From: Arthrobacter sp. SLBN-122
Lineage (GTDB): Bacteria; Actinomycetota; Actinomycetes; Actinomycetales; Micrococcaceae
NCBI RefSeq assembly: GCF_006715165.1
Contig: NZ_VFMS01000001.1
Location: 1-64,000 of the forward strand
Direction of reading: 5' to 3'
Length of the DNA stretch: 64,000 bases
The first letter of the stretch is position 1, and every line of letters starts with the position of its first letter. The notes beneath the pieces are model-generated. The model had not been told where the DNA came from. It did not search any database and was given only the letters and a program-made list of their open reading frames with translations. This document shows, piece after piece, positions 16,643 through 24,457 of the stretch. The position numbers and the translations under genes were made by a program.

Positions 16643-16741
16643 AGTCTTAGTTTTACCCCATCGGCTTCCGGCCGCCGCAGTTTATGGCGCCGGTCCCGGC
16701 CGCCGGGGAATGATCCGGGGCCGTCAACCATTGAAGAGGTC

Positions 16742-17266
16742 ATGAAAACTTTTGTTCTTGGCGGAGGCTGCTTCTGGTGCCTTGACGCCGTCTACCAGAA
16801 GACCAGGGGCGTCACCTCGGTGGTGTCCGGCTATACCGGCGGGCACGATCCCCACCCGGACTACTACTCGGTCTGCAATGGAACCACCGGTCATGCCGAG
16901 GTGGTGGCGGTGACCTTCGACGAGGAGGTCATCCCGGGGGAAGTCATCCTGGACATGTTCTTCGCCCTGCATGACCCCACCACGCTGAACCGGCAGGGAT
17001 ACGACGTGGGTACCCAGTACCGTTCCTCGATGTTCTACGAGACCACCGAGGAGAAAATCCTGTTCGAGGAAGCCATCGAACGCAACCAGGCCCTGTGGCC
17101 GCACCCGATCGTCACGGAGGTCAGCCGGCTGCCGCGGTTTTACGTGGCCGAGGAATTCCACCAGGACTACTACGCCAAACACCCTGAGCAGGGGTACTGC
17201 CAGGTGATCATCAACCCCAAGCTGGCAAAGGCCCGGAAATATTACTCTGCGTGGCTTAACGCTTAG
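16742..17266 (+). CDS. msrA: Peptide-methionine (S)-S-oxide reductase
   Basis: A 174-residue MsrA that repairs the S-epimer of methionine sulfoxide using thioredoxin. The catalytic motif GGCFWCLDAVY has nucleophile Cys10 right at the N-terminus. Other family elements are GYTGGHDPHPDYYSVC, GHAEVVAVTFD, and HQDYYAKHPEQGYC with the C-terminal resolving Cys. ATG at 16742 follows GAAGAGG. The reading frame continues open upstream to 15695, but that stretch is antisense to Nif3 and is not part of the protein. It lies upstream of cysK-cysE, linking it to sulfur metabolism by position. Confidence 0.96.
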   Translation: MKTFVLGGGCFWCLDAVYQKTRGVTSVVSGYTGGHDPHPDYYSVCNGTTGHAEVVAVTFDEEVIPGEVILDMFFALHDPTTLNRQGYDVGTQYRSSMFYETTEEKILFEEAIERNQALWPHPIVTEVSRLPRFYVAEEFHQDYYAKHPEQGYCQVIINPKLAKARKYYSAWLNA

Positions 17267-17325
17267 CCTGTCGTTACACGGCCTCGTTAGGCTGACCTCA
17301 GTATTCACCCCTTAGAGATAGGCGT

Positions 17326-18267
17326 ATGTACATGGCACGGATCTATGACGATGTGACGCAACTGGTGGGCGGGACTCCGCTGGTCCGGCTTAACCGGCTC
17401 AGCGAGGGGCTGGACGCCACCGTTGCCGTGAAGCTGGAGTTCTACAACCCGGCCAACAGCGTCAAGGACCGCATCGGTGTTGCCATCATCGACGCCGCGG
17501 AAAAGTCAGGTGCTCTCAAGCCCGGCGGGACCATCGTCGAAGGCACATCCGGCAACACGGGCATCGCTCTGGCCATGGTAGGTGCCGCACGAGGGTACAA
17601 GGTCATCCTCACCATGCCCGAGACCATGTCCACCGAGCGCCGGGTCATGCTGCGCGCCTTCGGTGCGGAGATCGTCCTTACCCCGGGCTCCGAAGGCATG
17701 CGCGGCGCCGTGGAAAAGGCCCAGGAGATCGTGGCCAACACCGAAAACTCCATCTGGGCCCAGCAGTTCGCCAACGAAGCCAACCCGGAGATCCACCGCA
17801 GGACCACCGCCGAGGAAGTCTGGGAAGACACCGACGGCGCCGTGGACATCTTCGTTGCGGGCATCGGCACCGGGGGAACCATCACCGGAGTCGGACAGGT
17901 GCTGAAGGAACGCAAGCCCGGCGTGCAGATCGTGGCCGTGGAGCCCAAGGACTCCCCCATCCTGAACGGCGGCGCCCCCGGCCCGCACAAGATCCAGGGA
18001 CTGGGCGCCAACTTCATCCCGGAACTGCTGGACACCAACATCTACGACGAGGTCATCGACGCGACCCTTGAGGACTCGGTCCGCGTGGCCCGCGACCTCG
18101 GCATCAAGGAAGGCATCCTGGGCGGCATCTCCTCCGGAGCAATCGTCTGGGCCGCCCTGGAACTGGCCAAGCGCCCCGAAAACGCCGGGAAGCTGATCGT
18201 GGCGGTCGTGTGCGACTTCGGTGAGCGTTACATCTCCACCGTGCTCTATGACGACATCCGCGGCTGA
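17326..18267 (+). CDS. cysK: Cysteine synthase A (O-acetylserine sulfhydrylase)
   Basis: A 313-residue PLP enzyme making cysteine from O-acetylserine and sulfide. The PLP lysine is Lys47 in [11 protein letters not shown]. The substrate loop [12 protein letters not shown] (about 66-77) and the phosphate-binding [12 protein letters not shown] are intact. The C-terminal ISSGA serine stacks on the PLP nitrogen. An ATG at 17332 two codons in is an alternative start. cysE follows 39 bases downstream on the same strand, so both enzymes of serine-to-cysteine conversion are co-transcribed and their products can assemble as the cysteine synthase complex. Confidence 0.96.
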   Translation: MYMARIYDDVTQLVGGTPLVRLNRLSEGLDATVAVKLEFYNPANSVKDRIGVAIIDAAEKSGALKPGGTIVEGTSGNTGIALAMVGAARGYKVILTMPETMSTERRVMLRAFGAEIVLTPGSEGMRGAVEKAQEIVANTENSIWAQQFANEANPEIHRRTTAEEVWEDTDGAVDIFVAGIGTGGTITGVGQVLKERKPGVQIVAVEPKDSPILNGGAPGPHKIQGLGANFIPELLDTNIYDEVIDATLEDSVRVARDLGIKEGILGGISSGAIVWAALELAKRPENAGKLIVAVVCDFGERYISTVLYDDIRG

Positions 18268-18306
18268 TCAGACCGCCGTCCGCCCGTTTCCTGTAGAAAG
18301 AACTTT

Positions 18307-18891
18307 GTGGGCTTTTTCGCAAGACTGAAGGAAGACCTCGACGCCGCCCGGTCCCACGACCCGGCGGCTCGAGGTTCTTTTGAGAACTTTTTCGCCTATT
18401 CCGGCCTTCATGCCATCTGGATCCACCGGCTGACGCACCGCATGTGGCAAAACCCGTCACTGCGGTTTCCGGCGCGCCTGTTGTCCCAGCTGGGCCGGTC
18501 CTGGACCGGCATTGAGATCCATCCCGGTGCGACCATCGGCCGGAGGTTCTTCATTGACCATGGCATGGGGGTGGTGATCGGTGAGACAGCCGAGATCGGC
18601 GAGGACGTGATGATCTACCACGGTGTCACCCTTGGCGGGCGTTCATTGGCGAGGATCAAGCGCCACCCCACCATCGGGGACCGGGTCACCATCGGCGCGG
18701 GCGCGAAGATCCTGGGGCCCATCACCATCGGCCGGGACAGTGCCGTGGGCGCCAACGCCGTGGTGGTCAAGGACGCGCCGCCGGAATCGATCCTTACCGG
18801 TGTTCCTGCCAAATGGAGGCACCGGGACGCGCAGCGGGAAACCAAACCCGCCGTGGACCCGGCCGAGTACGAGATCGAATACCATCTCTAA
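18307..18891 (+). CDS. cysE: Serine O-acetyltransferase
   Basis: A 194-residue short-form CysE. The N-terminal helical part ([20 protein letters not shown]) is followed by the left-handed beta-helix hexapeptide repeats from about residue 68 ([20 protein letters not shown], then [10 protein letters not shown]). Catalytic His residues are in DHGMG and YHGVTLGG. It acetylates serine from acetyl-CoA for CysK. The C-terminus ends YEIEYHL; the terminal Leu/Ile type tail can insert into the CysK active site. Start is the GTG at 18307 with AGAAAG upstream. A bidirectional hairpin follows at 18941. Confidence 0.95.
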   Translation: MGFFARLKEDLDAARSHDPAARGSFENFFAYSGLHAIWIHRLTHRMWQNPSLRFPARLLSQLGRSWTGIEIHPGATIGRRFFIDHGMGVVIGETAEIGEDVMIYHGVTLGGRSLARIKRHPTIGDRVTIGAGAKILGPITIGRDSAVGANAVVVKDAPPESILTGVPAKWRHRDAQRETKPAVDPAEYEIEYHL

Positions 18892-18936
18892 CCGTGCTGT
18901 TCAGGCCTCAGGCCGTCCAGCAAGCGCATGACAACA

Positions 18937-18978
18937 AAAAGGCGGGCAGTTCCCGGATCACCGGAAACTGCCCGCCTT
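18937..18978. terminator. Bidirectional terminator between cysE and gnd
   Basis: Arms AGGCGGGCAGTT (18941-18952) and AACTGCCCGCCT (18967-18978) extend inward through CCGG pairing. On the minus strand the hairpin is followed by five T, so it fits gnd best. Its place between convergent genes suggests use in both directions. Confidence 0.8.
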
Positions 18979-18998
18979 ATTCGTACCTGCAGCGGAAC

Positions 18999-20435
18999 CT
19001 AGTGGGTGTCCACCGCTTCGATTTCGGATTTGTCCTCGCCCCAGAGGGTGTGGAAGGTCCCGTCAGTATCGATGCGGCCATAGGTGTGCGCACCGAAGAG
19101 GTCGCGCTGGCCCTGGATCAGGGCAGCGGCCACGCGCTTGCGGCGCAGGCCGTCGTAGTATGCCAGTGATGAGGAGAACACCGGCACCGGGATGCCGAGC
19201 TGGACCGCGGTGGCAACAACGCGGCGCCAGGCCGGCAGGGCGTCGGCGATGGCCTTGGTGAACGCCGGGGCGAACAGCAGGTTTGCCGGCTTCTCGTCCG
19301 CGGCGTACGCCTTGGTGATGTCCTTGAGGAGCTCGGCACGGATGATGCAGCCGGCGCGCCACAGGGAGGCGATCTCGTCCAGCTTCAGTTCCCAGCCGTA
19401 TTCCTTCGCGGCCGAGGTCAGCATGTCCAGGCCCTGGGCGTAGGAGACCAGCTTGGAGGCGTAAAGCGCCTGGCGGACGTCCTCAACGAACGTCTCCGGG
19501 ATCTCGACGTCGGCCTCGTTGCCTGCCAGCAGTTCCTGGCCCAGCTTGCGCTGCTCAGCCTGGGAAGAGAGGGCCCGGGCGAAGACCGATTCGGCGATGC
19601 CGGAAACCGGCGAGCCCAGTTCCAGGGCGGAGATGACGGTCCAGCGGCCCGTGCCCTTCTGTCCGGCAGCGTCGACGACGACATCGACGAACGGCTTGCC
19701 GGTCCTGGCATCCACATGGCCCAGGACCTCGGCGGAAATCTCGATCAGGAAGGAGGACAGCTCGCCCTGGTTCCATTCGGAGAAGATCTTCGCCTGCTCG
19801 GCGGGCTCGATGCCGGCGCCGGAGCGGAGCAGGTCGAAGGCCTCACCGATGACCTGCATGTCCGCGTATTCGATGCCGTTGTGGACCATCTTGACGAAGT
19901 GGCCCGCGCCGTCGGTGCCGATCCAGGCGCAGCAGGGCTCGCCGTCGACCTTTGCGGAGATCTTTTCCAGCAGCGGGCCGAGGGCCTTGTAGGACTCCTT
20001 GGAGCCGCCGGGCATGATGGAGGGACCGTTCAGGGCACCCTCTTCGCCCCCGGAGACGCCGACGCCCACGAAGTGCAGGTCCTTTTTGGCCAGCGCGGCT
20101 TCCCGGCGGCGGGTGTCCTCGTAGTGGGAGTTGCCGGCATCGATGATAATGTCGCCCGGCTCCAGCAGCGGCTCGAGCTGCTCGATGACCGAATCCACCG
20201 GCTTGCCGGCCTTGACCATGATGAGAACCCGGCGGGGCTTCTCCAGGGAGTCCACCAGTTCCTGCAGGGTTTCGGTCCGGATGAAGTCTCCGTCGGAGCC
20301 GTGCTTCTCCAGCAGCGCGTCCGTCTTCTCCACCGACCTGTTGTGCAGGGCAACCGTGAATCCGTTGCGGGCAAGGTTGCGGGCAAGGTTGGCGCCCATG
20401 ACGGCGAGGCCGGTGACACCGATGTGTGCAGACAT
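18999..20435 (-). CDS. gnd: 6-phosphogluconate dehydrogenase (decarboxylating)
   Basis: A 478-residue long-form Gnd that converts 6-phosphogluconate to ribulose 5-phosphate with NADP. The N-terminal nucleotide motif is IGVTGLAVMGANLARN (about 5-20). The catalytic region is VSGGEEGALNGPSIMPGG and later HFVKMVHNGIEYADMQ with catalytic Lys. The all-helical C-terminal domain ends EIEAVDTH. I use the ATG at 20435, because GGAG lies nine bases upstream; the TTG at 20447 would overlap that site. The gene is divergent from a FadR-type regulator, a common arrangement in gluconate/pentose-phosphate control. Confidence 0.96.
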   Translation of the reverse strand: MSAHIGVTGLAVMGANLARNLARNGFTVALHNRSVEKTDALLEKHGSDGDFIRTETLQELVDSLEKPRRVLIMVKAGKPVDSVIEQLEPLLEPGDIIIDAGNSHYEDTRRREAALAKKDLHFVGVGVSGGEEGALNGPSIMPGGSKESYKALGPLLEKISAKVDGEPCCAWIGTDGAGHFVKMVHNGIEYADMQVIGEAFDLLRSGAGIEPAEQAKIFSEWNQGELSSFLIEISAEVLGHVDARTGKPFVDVVVDAAGQKGTGRWTVISALELGSPVSGIAESVFARALSSQAEQRKLGQELLAGNEADVEIPETFVEDVRQALYASKLVSYAQGLDMLTSAAKEYGWELKLDEIASLWRAGCIIRAELLKDITKAYAADEKPANLLFAPAFTKAIADALPAWRRVVATAVQLGIPVPVFSSSLAYYDGLRRKRVAAALIQGQRDLFGAHTYGRIDTDGTFHTLWGEDKSEIEAVDTH

Positions 20436-20531
20436 CAATAACTCCAATTCATTGTTAGCCCCGGGTGCCGGCTTCCACAGGCGGGAAGACTCCGGGACGT
20501 ATCAGGGGGTCGGAATAAAGCATATATATTC

Positions 20532-20545
20532 TCGCGGTGACGCGA
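20532..20545. promoter_or_regulatory. Inverted repeat between gnd and the FadR-type regulator
   Basis: TCGCG-GTGA-CGCGA is a perfect 5-bp inverted repeat with a 4-bp spacer in the divergent promoter region. It is a candidate operator for the adjacent regulator. Confidence 0.4.
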
Positions 20546-20653
20546 AAGTAACGGCGGCGTAATGGAACATATTGTGTCGGTGCCAGTTTAGGACTGGGCC
20601 CTCCGATATCCCGCCGGCAGCGGTACAGGCGCAGCCGGACGCGTGCCAGCAAC

Positions 20654-20659
20654 TAGGCT
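20654..20659 (+). promoter_or_regulatory. -10 element of a probable leaderless promoter
   Basis: TAGGCT lies seven bases before the ATG at 20667, with no Shine-Dalgarno between. This favours 20667 over the GTG at 20643, which would lie upstream of the promoter. Confidence 0.5.
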
Positions 20660-20666
20660 TAGCAGC

Positions 20667-21392
20667 ATGACCAGCAGCCTCCACCACCGTGCCATCGACA
20701 ACCTTGGCACCCGCATTATCTCGGGGGATCTCCCTGCCGGCCACGTCATGCTCGCGGAGCAGTTGGAGGATGAGCTGAAGGTTTCCCGCTCCGTGATCCG
20801 GGAGGCCGTGCGGGTCCTCCAGTCACTTGGCCTGGTGGAAACCACCAAGCGGGTGGGCATCCGGGTGCTGCCGGCAAGCCGCTGGAATCCGTTCGATCCG
20901 CAGGTCATCCGTTGGCGGCTTGCAAGCGACGCCCGCGGCGCCCAGCTGCGTTCCCTCGCCGAACTGCGGGCCGCCGTGGAACCCGCTGCCGCTGAACTGG
21001 CCGCCCAGAATGCCCCGGCCGCGCTGCGGATGGAACTGGTGGACGTCGCCCGTGCCATGCGCGAGGCCGGCAACAACGGCGAGGTTGCGCGCTTCCTGGA
21101 ACTGGACATCCGGTTCCATTCCCTGCTGCTTTCCGGTTCCGGCAACGAGATGTTCGCCAACCTCATGGGACAGGTGGCAGAGACCCTGACTGGCCGCACT
21201 GTCCATGGGCTGATGCCGGACCATCCGCACCAGGCCGCCCTCCAGTGGCACGAGGACGTGGCTCAGGCCATTGCCAGCGGTGATGCCGCGTCGGCGCGTG
21301 AGGGCTCGGACCGGATCATGCGGCGCACCATGTCGCAGATGGCCGATACCTGGACGGAACAGCCGCGGGTCTTCATCCCCGTCCGGCAGTGA
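20667..21392 (+). CDS. FadR/GntR family transcriptional regulator
   Basis: About 241 residues. The N-terminal winged helix (LGTRIISGDLPAGHVMLAEQ, then SRSVIREAVRVLQSLGLVET) is typical GntR. The C-terminal FCD effector domain has the metal/ligand residues LDIRFHSLLL and QWHEDVAQAI (Asp and His positions). FCD-type regulators respond to small carboxylates. Being divergent from gnd, a gluconate or 6-phosphogluconate response is plausible (inference). The preferred start is the ATG at 20667, placed seven bases after a TAGGCT -10 element. A strong terminator follows at 21504. Confidence 0.9.
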   Translation: MTSSLHHRAIDNLGTRIISGDLPAGHVMLAEQLEDELKVSRSVIREAVRVLQSLGLVETTKRVGIRVLPASRWNPFDPQVIRWRLASDARGAQLRSLAELRAAVEPAAAELAAQNAPAALRMELVDVARAMREAGNNGEVARFLELDIRFHSLLLSGSGNEMFANLMGQVAETLTGRTVHGLMPDHPHQAALQWHEDVAQAIASGDAASAREGSDRIMRRTMSQMADTWTEQPRVFIPVRQ

Positions 21393-21503
21393 TCAGCTGC
21401 CGCCAAAGCTGAGGAGGACTTTGCCGGAGGATCCAATCACACGGCGAGGGCTCCGACGGGATGACTTTTTGTTTCCGGCAGTTCACGGTATATTCATCCC
21501 AGG

Positions 21504-21546
21504 CCCTCCACCGCGGCATCCCCCAATAGTCGCGGTGGAGGGTTTT
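21504..21546 (+). terminator. Intrinsic terminator downstream of the FadR-type regulator
   Basis: Arms CCCTCCACCGCG (21504-21515) and CGCGGTGGAGGG (21531-21542) form a perfect 12-bp stem followed by TTTT. It lies 112 bases after the regulator stop; the stretch between holds no gene I can support. Confidence 0.85.
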
Positions 21547-21614
21547 CCAATGCCCGAAAACAGCACCATCCGAAAGACACGGTGACCCGGGCGAAGCCGT
21601 CCTGCAGCGGTTGT

Positions 21615-21905
21615 TCAGGCTGCACCCGCTGCCGTCTCCCTGAGCCGCCAGCCCCCACCGGCTCCATCACGCTCCAGGTACAGGGTGGTCAGGGCCGACT
21701 TGCTGTTGTTGCCCAGCCTCACCTGCAACTGCAGGACCTCGACATCCACTCCGCTGTTGCCCTTCGGCATCCGCCGGCTGGTTTCCCACCAGTTGATGCG
21801 TTCGAACCATCTGACCGGTTCGGCACCCACTGACCATTCCCCGCCCCGGCTCAGCACCGCCGTCGGCCTTCCACTGTTGTCTGTCCGCACTTCGACGTGT
21901 TCCAT
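21615..21905 (-). CDS. Small conserved-type protein, DUF6504-like
   Basis: A 96-residue protein beginning MEHVEVRTDNSGRPTAVLSR, with paired tryptophans (WFERINWWE) and a C-terminal TLYLERDGAGGGWRLRET. The pattern of an RGG-W start, W-x-x-x-x-WW middle, and LYLER...W-L end resembles the actinobacterial DUF6504 family of unknown function; the match is from memory and tentative. The frame is open upstream to 22115 through tRNA-Val, which cannot be coding. I use the ATG at 21905; TACGTT lies six bases upstream with no spaced Shine-Dalgarno, another leaderless-type start. It sits between a terminator and the regulator's terminator, so is probably transcribed alone. Confidence 0.65.
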   Translation of the reverse strand: MEHVEVRTDNSGRPTAVLSRGGEWSVGAEPVRWFERINWWETSRRMPKGNSGVDVEVLQLQVRLGNNSKSALTTLYLERDGAGGGWRLRETAAGAA

Positions 21906-21911
21906 TCCTGC

Positions 21912-21917
21912 AACGTA
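21912..21917 (-). promoter_or_regulatory. -10 element of a probable leaderless promoter
   Basis: On the minus strand TACGTT ends six bases before the ATG at 21905. The same geometry is seen at six other genes in the window. Confidence 0.4.
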
Positions 21918-21954
21918 TGGCAGGGGTCCGACAATGGGGCAGGAGGTGCCCAAC

Positions 21955-22000
21955 AAAAAACCCGCCGCCCCTGCCTGGAAGGCTGGGACAGCGGGGTGTA
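21955..22000 (-). terminator. Terminator of tRNA-Val
   Basis: On the minus strand CCCGCTGTCCCAGCC pairs, with two wobble or mismatch positions, with GGCAGGGGCGGCGGG and is followed by six T. It starts just 3' of the tRNA. Confidence 0.8.
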
Positions 22001-22003
22001 TTT

Positions 22004-22079
22004 TGGTGGGTCCTACCGGGATCGAACCGATGACATCCACGGTGTAAACGTGGCGCTCTACCAGCTGAGCTAAAGACCC
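22004..22079 (-). tRNA. tRNA-Val (TAC), CCA encoded
   Basis: The minus strand begins GGGTCTTTAGCTCAGCTGG and ends AGGACCCACCA. The acceptor stem GGGTCTT pairs with AGGACCC (one wobble). Anticodon stem CCACG/CGTGG holds loop TTTACAC with anticodon TAC. The T arm contains GGTTCGA. Discriminator A and the CCA end are encoded, unlike the tRNA-His at 9302. Confidence 0.96.
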
Positions 22080-22183
22080 AAAACACGCGGTTTCCGGCGG
22101 TAATGCCGCAACCAACGAACATAAACTCTACCCGACAGTGGACCTGAAACGCGAATCCGCGCCCTGAGCAGGCCCGGGCGCAC

Positions 22184-23104
22184 CTACAGGGAGGGAAGTT
22201 CACTGGCGAGGTACCCCAGCGCCTGGCTGACACCGGTTTCGAGCTTGATGGCCGCCCTGTCATCACCCCGCGTTTGGCCCCGGTTGATGATCACCACCGG
22301 CTTGGGCTCCCTGGCGGCATGCCGCACGAACCGAAGGCCGCTCATGACCGTCAGCGATGAGCCGGCCACCACCAGCGCGGCTGCCCGGTCCACGATTGCG
22401 TAGGAACGTTCCACCCGGTCCTTGGGCACATTCTCCCCGAAGTACACAAAGTCCGGCTTCAGGGTCCCGCCGCAGGCAGGACAGACCGGCACCACGAAGC
22501 TGCTGATGAGGGCCTGGTCCTCCACGGTAGCGTCGGCGTCCGGGGCCATTTCCACCAGCCCGGAGGCCGCTGCCCGTTCCAGGAATCCGGGGTTGAGTTC
22601 CTCAAAAACGCCGGCCAGGAGGCGCCGGGTGTAGGTCCGCCCGCAGTCCAGGCATATCACCTGGTCATACCGGCCATGGAGGTCGACGACGTTGGAGCTG
22701 CCCGCGTCCTGGTGCAGGCGGTCAACGTTCTGGGTGATCAGGCCGGTGAGGTAGCCGCGGCGTTCCAGCTCCGCCGCCGAATAATGCCCCTGGTTCGGGT
22801 CCGCGTGCCGCATGTGGGACCATCCGATATGGTTCCTGGCCCAGTAGCGCCGCCTGTTGCCCGCATCCCGGACAAACTCCTGGTAGGTCATGGGCCGCCG
22901 GGGCGGCGAGTCCGGGCCACGGTAGTCCGGGATACCGGAGTCGGTGCTCAGGCCGGCGCCTGTCAGCAGCGCGAACGGGGCGCCGGCAAGAAGGTCACGG
23001 ATCCTGGCGAGGACTTCCAGGTCATCGCTTGAGGGCGGAGCAGGGGCTACGGGCGGCATGCTTGCAAAGCCGGTAAGGCCCGTCCTCCGCCGCTGCTCCG
23101 CCAT
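22184..23104 (-). CDS. NAD-dependent protein deacylase, Sir2 family
   Basis: A 306-residue sirtuin. NAD-binding motifs are TGAGLSTDSGIPDYRG (about 49-64), ITQNVDRLHQDAG, and VAGSSLTVMSG. Catalytic His is in VVDLHGRYDQ. The zinc site is complete, with CLDCGRTY and CPACGGTLKPD supplying four Cys. The insert between the pairs is long, as in class II-like bacterial sirtuins. It removes acyl groups from protein lysines using NAD in the cytoplasm. The ATG at 23104 is 14 bases downstream of ahpE on the same strand, so it is likely read from the DUF3052-ahpE operon. This links redox and acylation control only by position. Confidence 0.93.
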   Translation of the reverse strand: MAEQRRRTGLTGFASMPPVAPAPPSSDDLEVLARIRDLLAGAPFALLTGAGLSTDSGIPDYRGPDSPPRRPMTYQEFVRDAGNRRRYWARNHIGWSHMRHADPNQGHYSAAELERRGYLTGLITQNVDRLHQDAGSSNVVDLHGRYDQVICLDCGRTYTRRLLAGVFEELNPGFLERAAASGLVEMAPDADATVEDQALISSFVVPVCPACGGTLKPDFVYFGENVPKDRVERSYAIVDRAAALVVAGSSLTVMSGLRFVRHAAREPKPVVIINRGQTRGDDRAAIKLETGVSQALGYLASELPSL

Positions 23105-23117
23105 CTGCCCGGTCCTG

Positions 23118-23612
23118 TCAGTCCTGCTTCAAATCCGCCAGGGCTGCGCGGTATTCGCCAAAGTCCCGGGCCTGGCCGCGGGGATTCACGACGCTGTAGC
23201 GGATTCTGCCGTCAGTGTCGATGATGAAGGTGGCCCGCTTGGCCATGCCGCTGTCGGCGTCGAACACACCGTAGGCGCTGGCCACGGCTCCATGGGGCCA
23301 GAAGTCGGCAAGGAGGTCGAAGGTGTAGCCTTCCTGCGCGGCATAAGCACGGAGGCTGAACTTGCTGTCCACCGACACCGCCAGGACCACTGCGTTCGAA
23401 CCCTCGAATGTGGCCAGGTTGTCCCGTATCTCGCACAGCTCGCCGGTACAGATCCCGGAGAACGCAAACGGATAGAAGACCAGCGCAACGTTTTGGCCCC
23501 GGAAGGATGACAGCTTCACCGGCTCGCCGTACTGGTTGGCAAGATCAAAGTCAGGGGCTGTTGCCCCCAGCGCAGGGACAGCTGCGGAAGCGGCCTCAAC
23601 CGCTGCCGTCAT
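23118..23612 (-). CDS. ahpE: Peroxiredoxin, AhpE type
   Basis: A 164-residue thioredoxin-fold peroxidase. The active-site motif FYPFAFSGICTGELC has the Pro48-Ser52-Cys55 pattern, Cys55 being peroxidatic; Cys60 is a second cysteine nearby, and a conserved Arg follows in the C-terminal half. AhpE-type enzymes reduce peroxides with mycoredoxin or mycothiol in actinobacteria. The start overlaps the DUF3052 stop (ATGA), giving translational coupling. The order DUF3052-ahpE, divergent from aceE, matches the Rv2239c/Rv2238c-aceE region of Mycobacterium tuberculosis (known synteny). Confidence 0.92.
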   Translation of the reverse strand: MTAAVEAASAAVPALGATAPDFDLANQYGEPVKLSSFRGQNVALVFYPFAFSGICTGELCEIRDNLATFEGSNAVVLAVSVDSKFSLRAYAAQEGYTFDLLADFWPHGAVASAYGVFDADSGMAKRATFIIDTDGRIRYSVVNPRGQARDFGEYRAALADLKQD

Positions 23613-24028
23613 TTGTTCTTCCTGCTGACCAGGCGGGTGGCGCTCCAGTCCTTTGACACTCCCGCTGATGTGGTGACGTGGAGGCCGGCCGTGGGTGCAG
23701 CTTCCTGGATGTCAGCGGGCGAAACGTAGCCGTCCCTGCCCGACTTGGGGGTGAGGACCCAGACAACGCCCGTTTCGCTCAGGGTAGTGAGGGCATCCAT
23801 CAGGCTGTCCACCAGGTCGCCGTCGCCGTCGCGCCACCAGAGGATGACGGCGTCCGCTACCTCATGATCATCCTCGTCCAGCAACTCGGAACCGGTGAGG
23901 TCCTCAATATCGTCACGCAAGTCGAAATCGACATCGTCGTCGTAACCGAACTCCTGAATCAGATCCCCGTTTTTGAAACCCAATTTTTCCGCCACATTTA
24001 CCGATGTGGCGGCGTCGGCCTCGCTCAC
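23609..24028 (-). CDS. DUF3052 domain-containing protein
   Basis: A 139-residue acidic protein of the actinobacterial DUF3052 family. Typical parts are VAEKLGFKNGDLIQEFGYDD near the N-terminus, ADAVILWWRDGDGDLVDSL in the middle, WVLTPKSGRDGYVSPADIQE, and the end KDWSATRLVSRK. The function is unknown. I use the GTG at 24028 because GGAGG lies six bases upstream, rather than the ATG at 24085. It is the first gene of a minus-strand operon with ahpE and the sirtuin, and is divergent from aceE as in mycobacteria. Confidence 0.88.
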   Translation of the reverse strand: MSEADAATSVNVAEKLGFKNGDLIQEFGYDDDVDFDLRDDIEDLTGSELLDEDDHEVADAVILWWRDGDGDLVDSLMDALTTLSETGVVWVLTPKSGRDGYVSPADIQEAAPTAGLHVTTSAGVSKDWSATRLVSRKNK

Positions 24029-24457
24029 GTGTTCCTCCAATACCTCATATATGCGCTGTGCATAGTGATTTCCATTACTCCCCAAGCCAACACCCTTTGT
24101 GCCTGCGCTTCAAGCTGCCGCCCCCGGGACTGCGCATATTCTGCGTCACATCCCGCTGCGGCATCCCGGCGGAAGGGGCTTTTTGCCACACAACCAGTAT
24201 GACGAACGAAATACAACTGCAGCACCTGGCCCGCAGCTACGCATCGTGCAGCGGTCAGGGCTAGAGTGGCTGATGACAACTATGGCTGCGGGACGACAAC
24301 CTTGTGACTTTCGTGCAGGCATAGGAGCGCTAGGAAGCTGCCCGGCACACATGCCCGGGCTGTTGTAACCGATACGTCGCACACGGCGTATGTACGCCGG
24401 GCAGTCACCCTGCCTGGCCTGAGTGCGCCGATTCATGCGCGCAAAGAGAGGTTGGAC
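24029..24457. promoter_or_regulatory. Divergent control region between DUF3052 and aceE (429 bp)
   Basis: I see no gene here. The aceE-proximal part holds a palindrome GGCGTATGTACGCC (24385-24398), overlapping a longer ATACG/CGTAT repeat, and the near-palindrome GCCGGGCAG/CTGCCTGGC (24396-24418). TTGTAA at 24363 is a possible -35 element placing the palindrome over the promoter. Short frames in the region lack ribosome sites and conserved features. Confidence 0.4.
24385..24398. promoter_or_regulatory. Palindrome upstream of aceE (candidate operator)
   Basis: GGCGTA-TG-TACGCC is a perfect 6-bp inverted repeat with a 2-bp centre, 60 bases upstream of the aceE start. It is a plausible repressor site or part of a leader hairpin. 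Confidence 0.4.

Noticed and set aside
15695..16741. Upstream extension of the MsrA frame to 523 codons
   Set aside because: The extension is antisense to the Nif3-like gene. MsrA homologues begin at the ATG at 16742, ten residues before the catalytic Cys.
17280..17330. DtxR- or CymR-like half-site upstream of cysK (TTAGGCTGACCT)
   Set aside because: Only one half of the iron-box pattern is present and no partner half follows, so it is not supported.
21906..22115. Upstream extension of the DUF6504-like frame
   Set aside because: It reads through tRNA-Val and its terminator.
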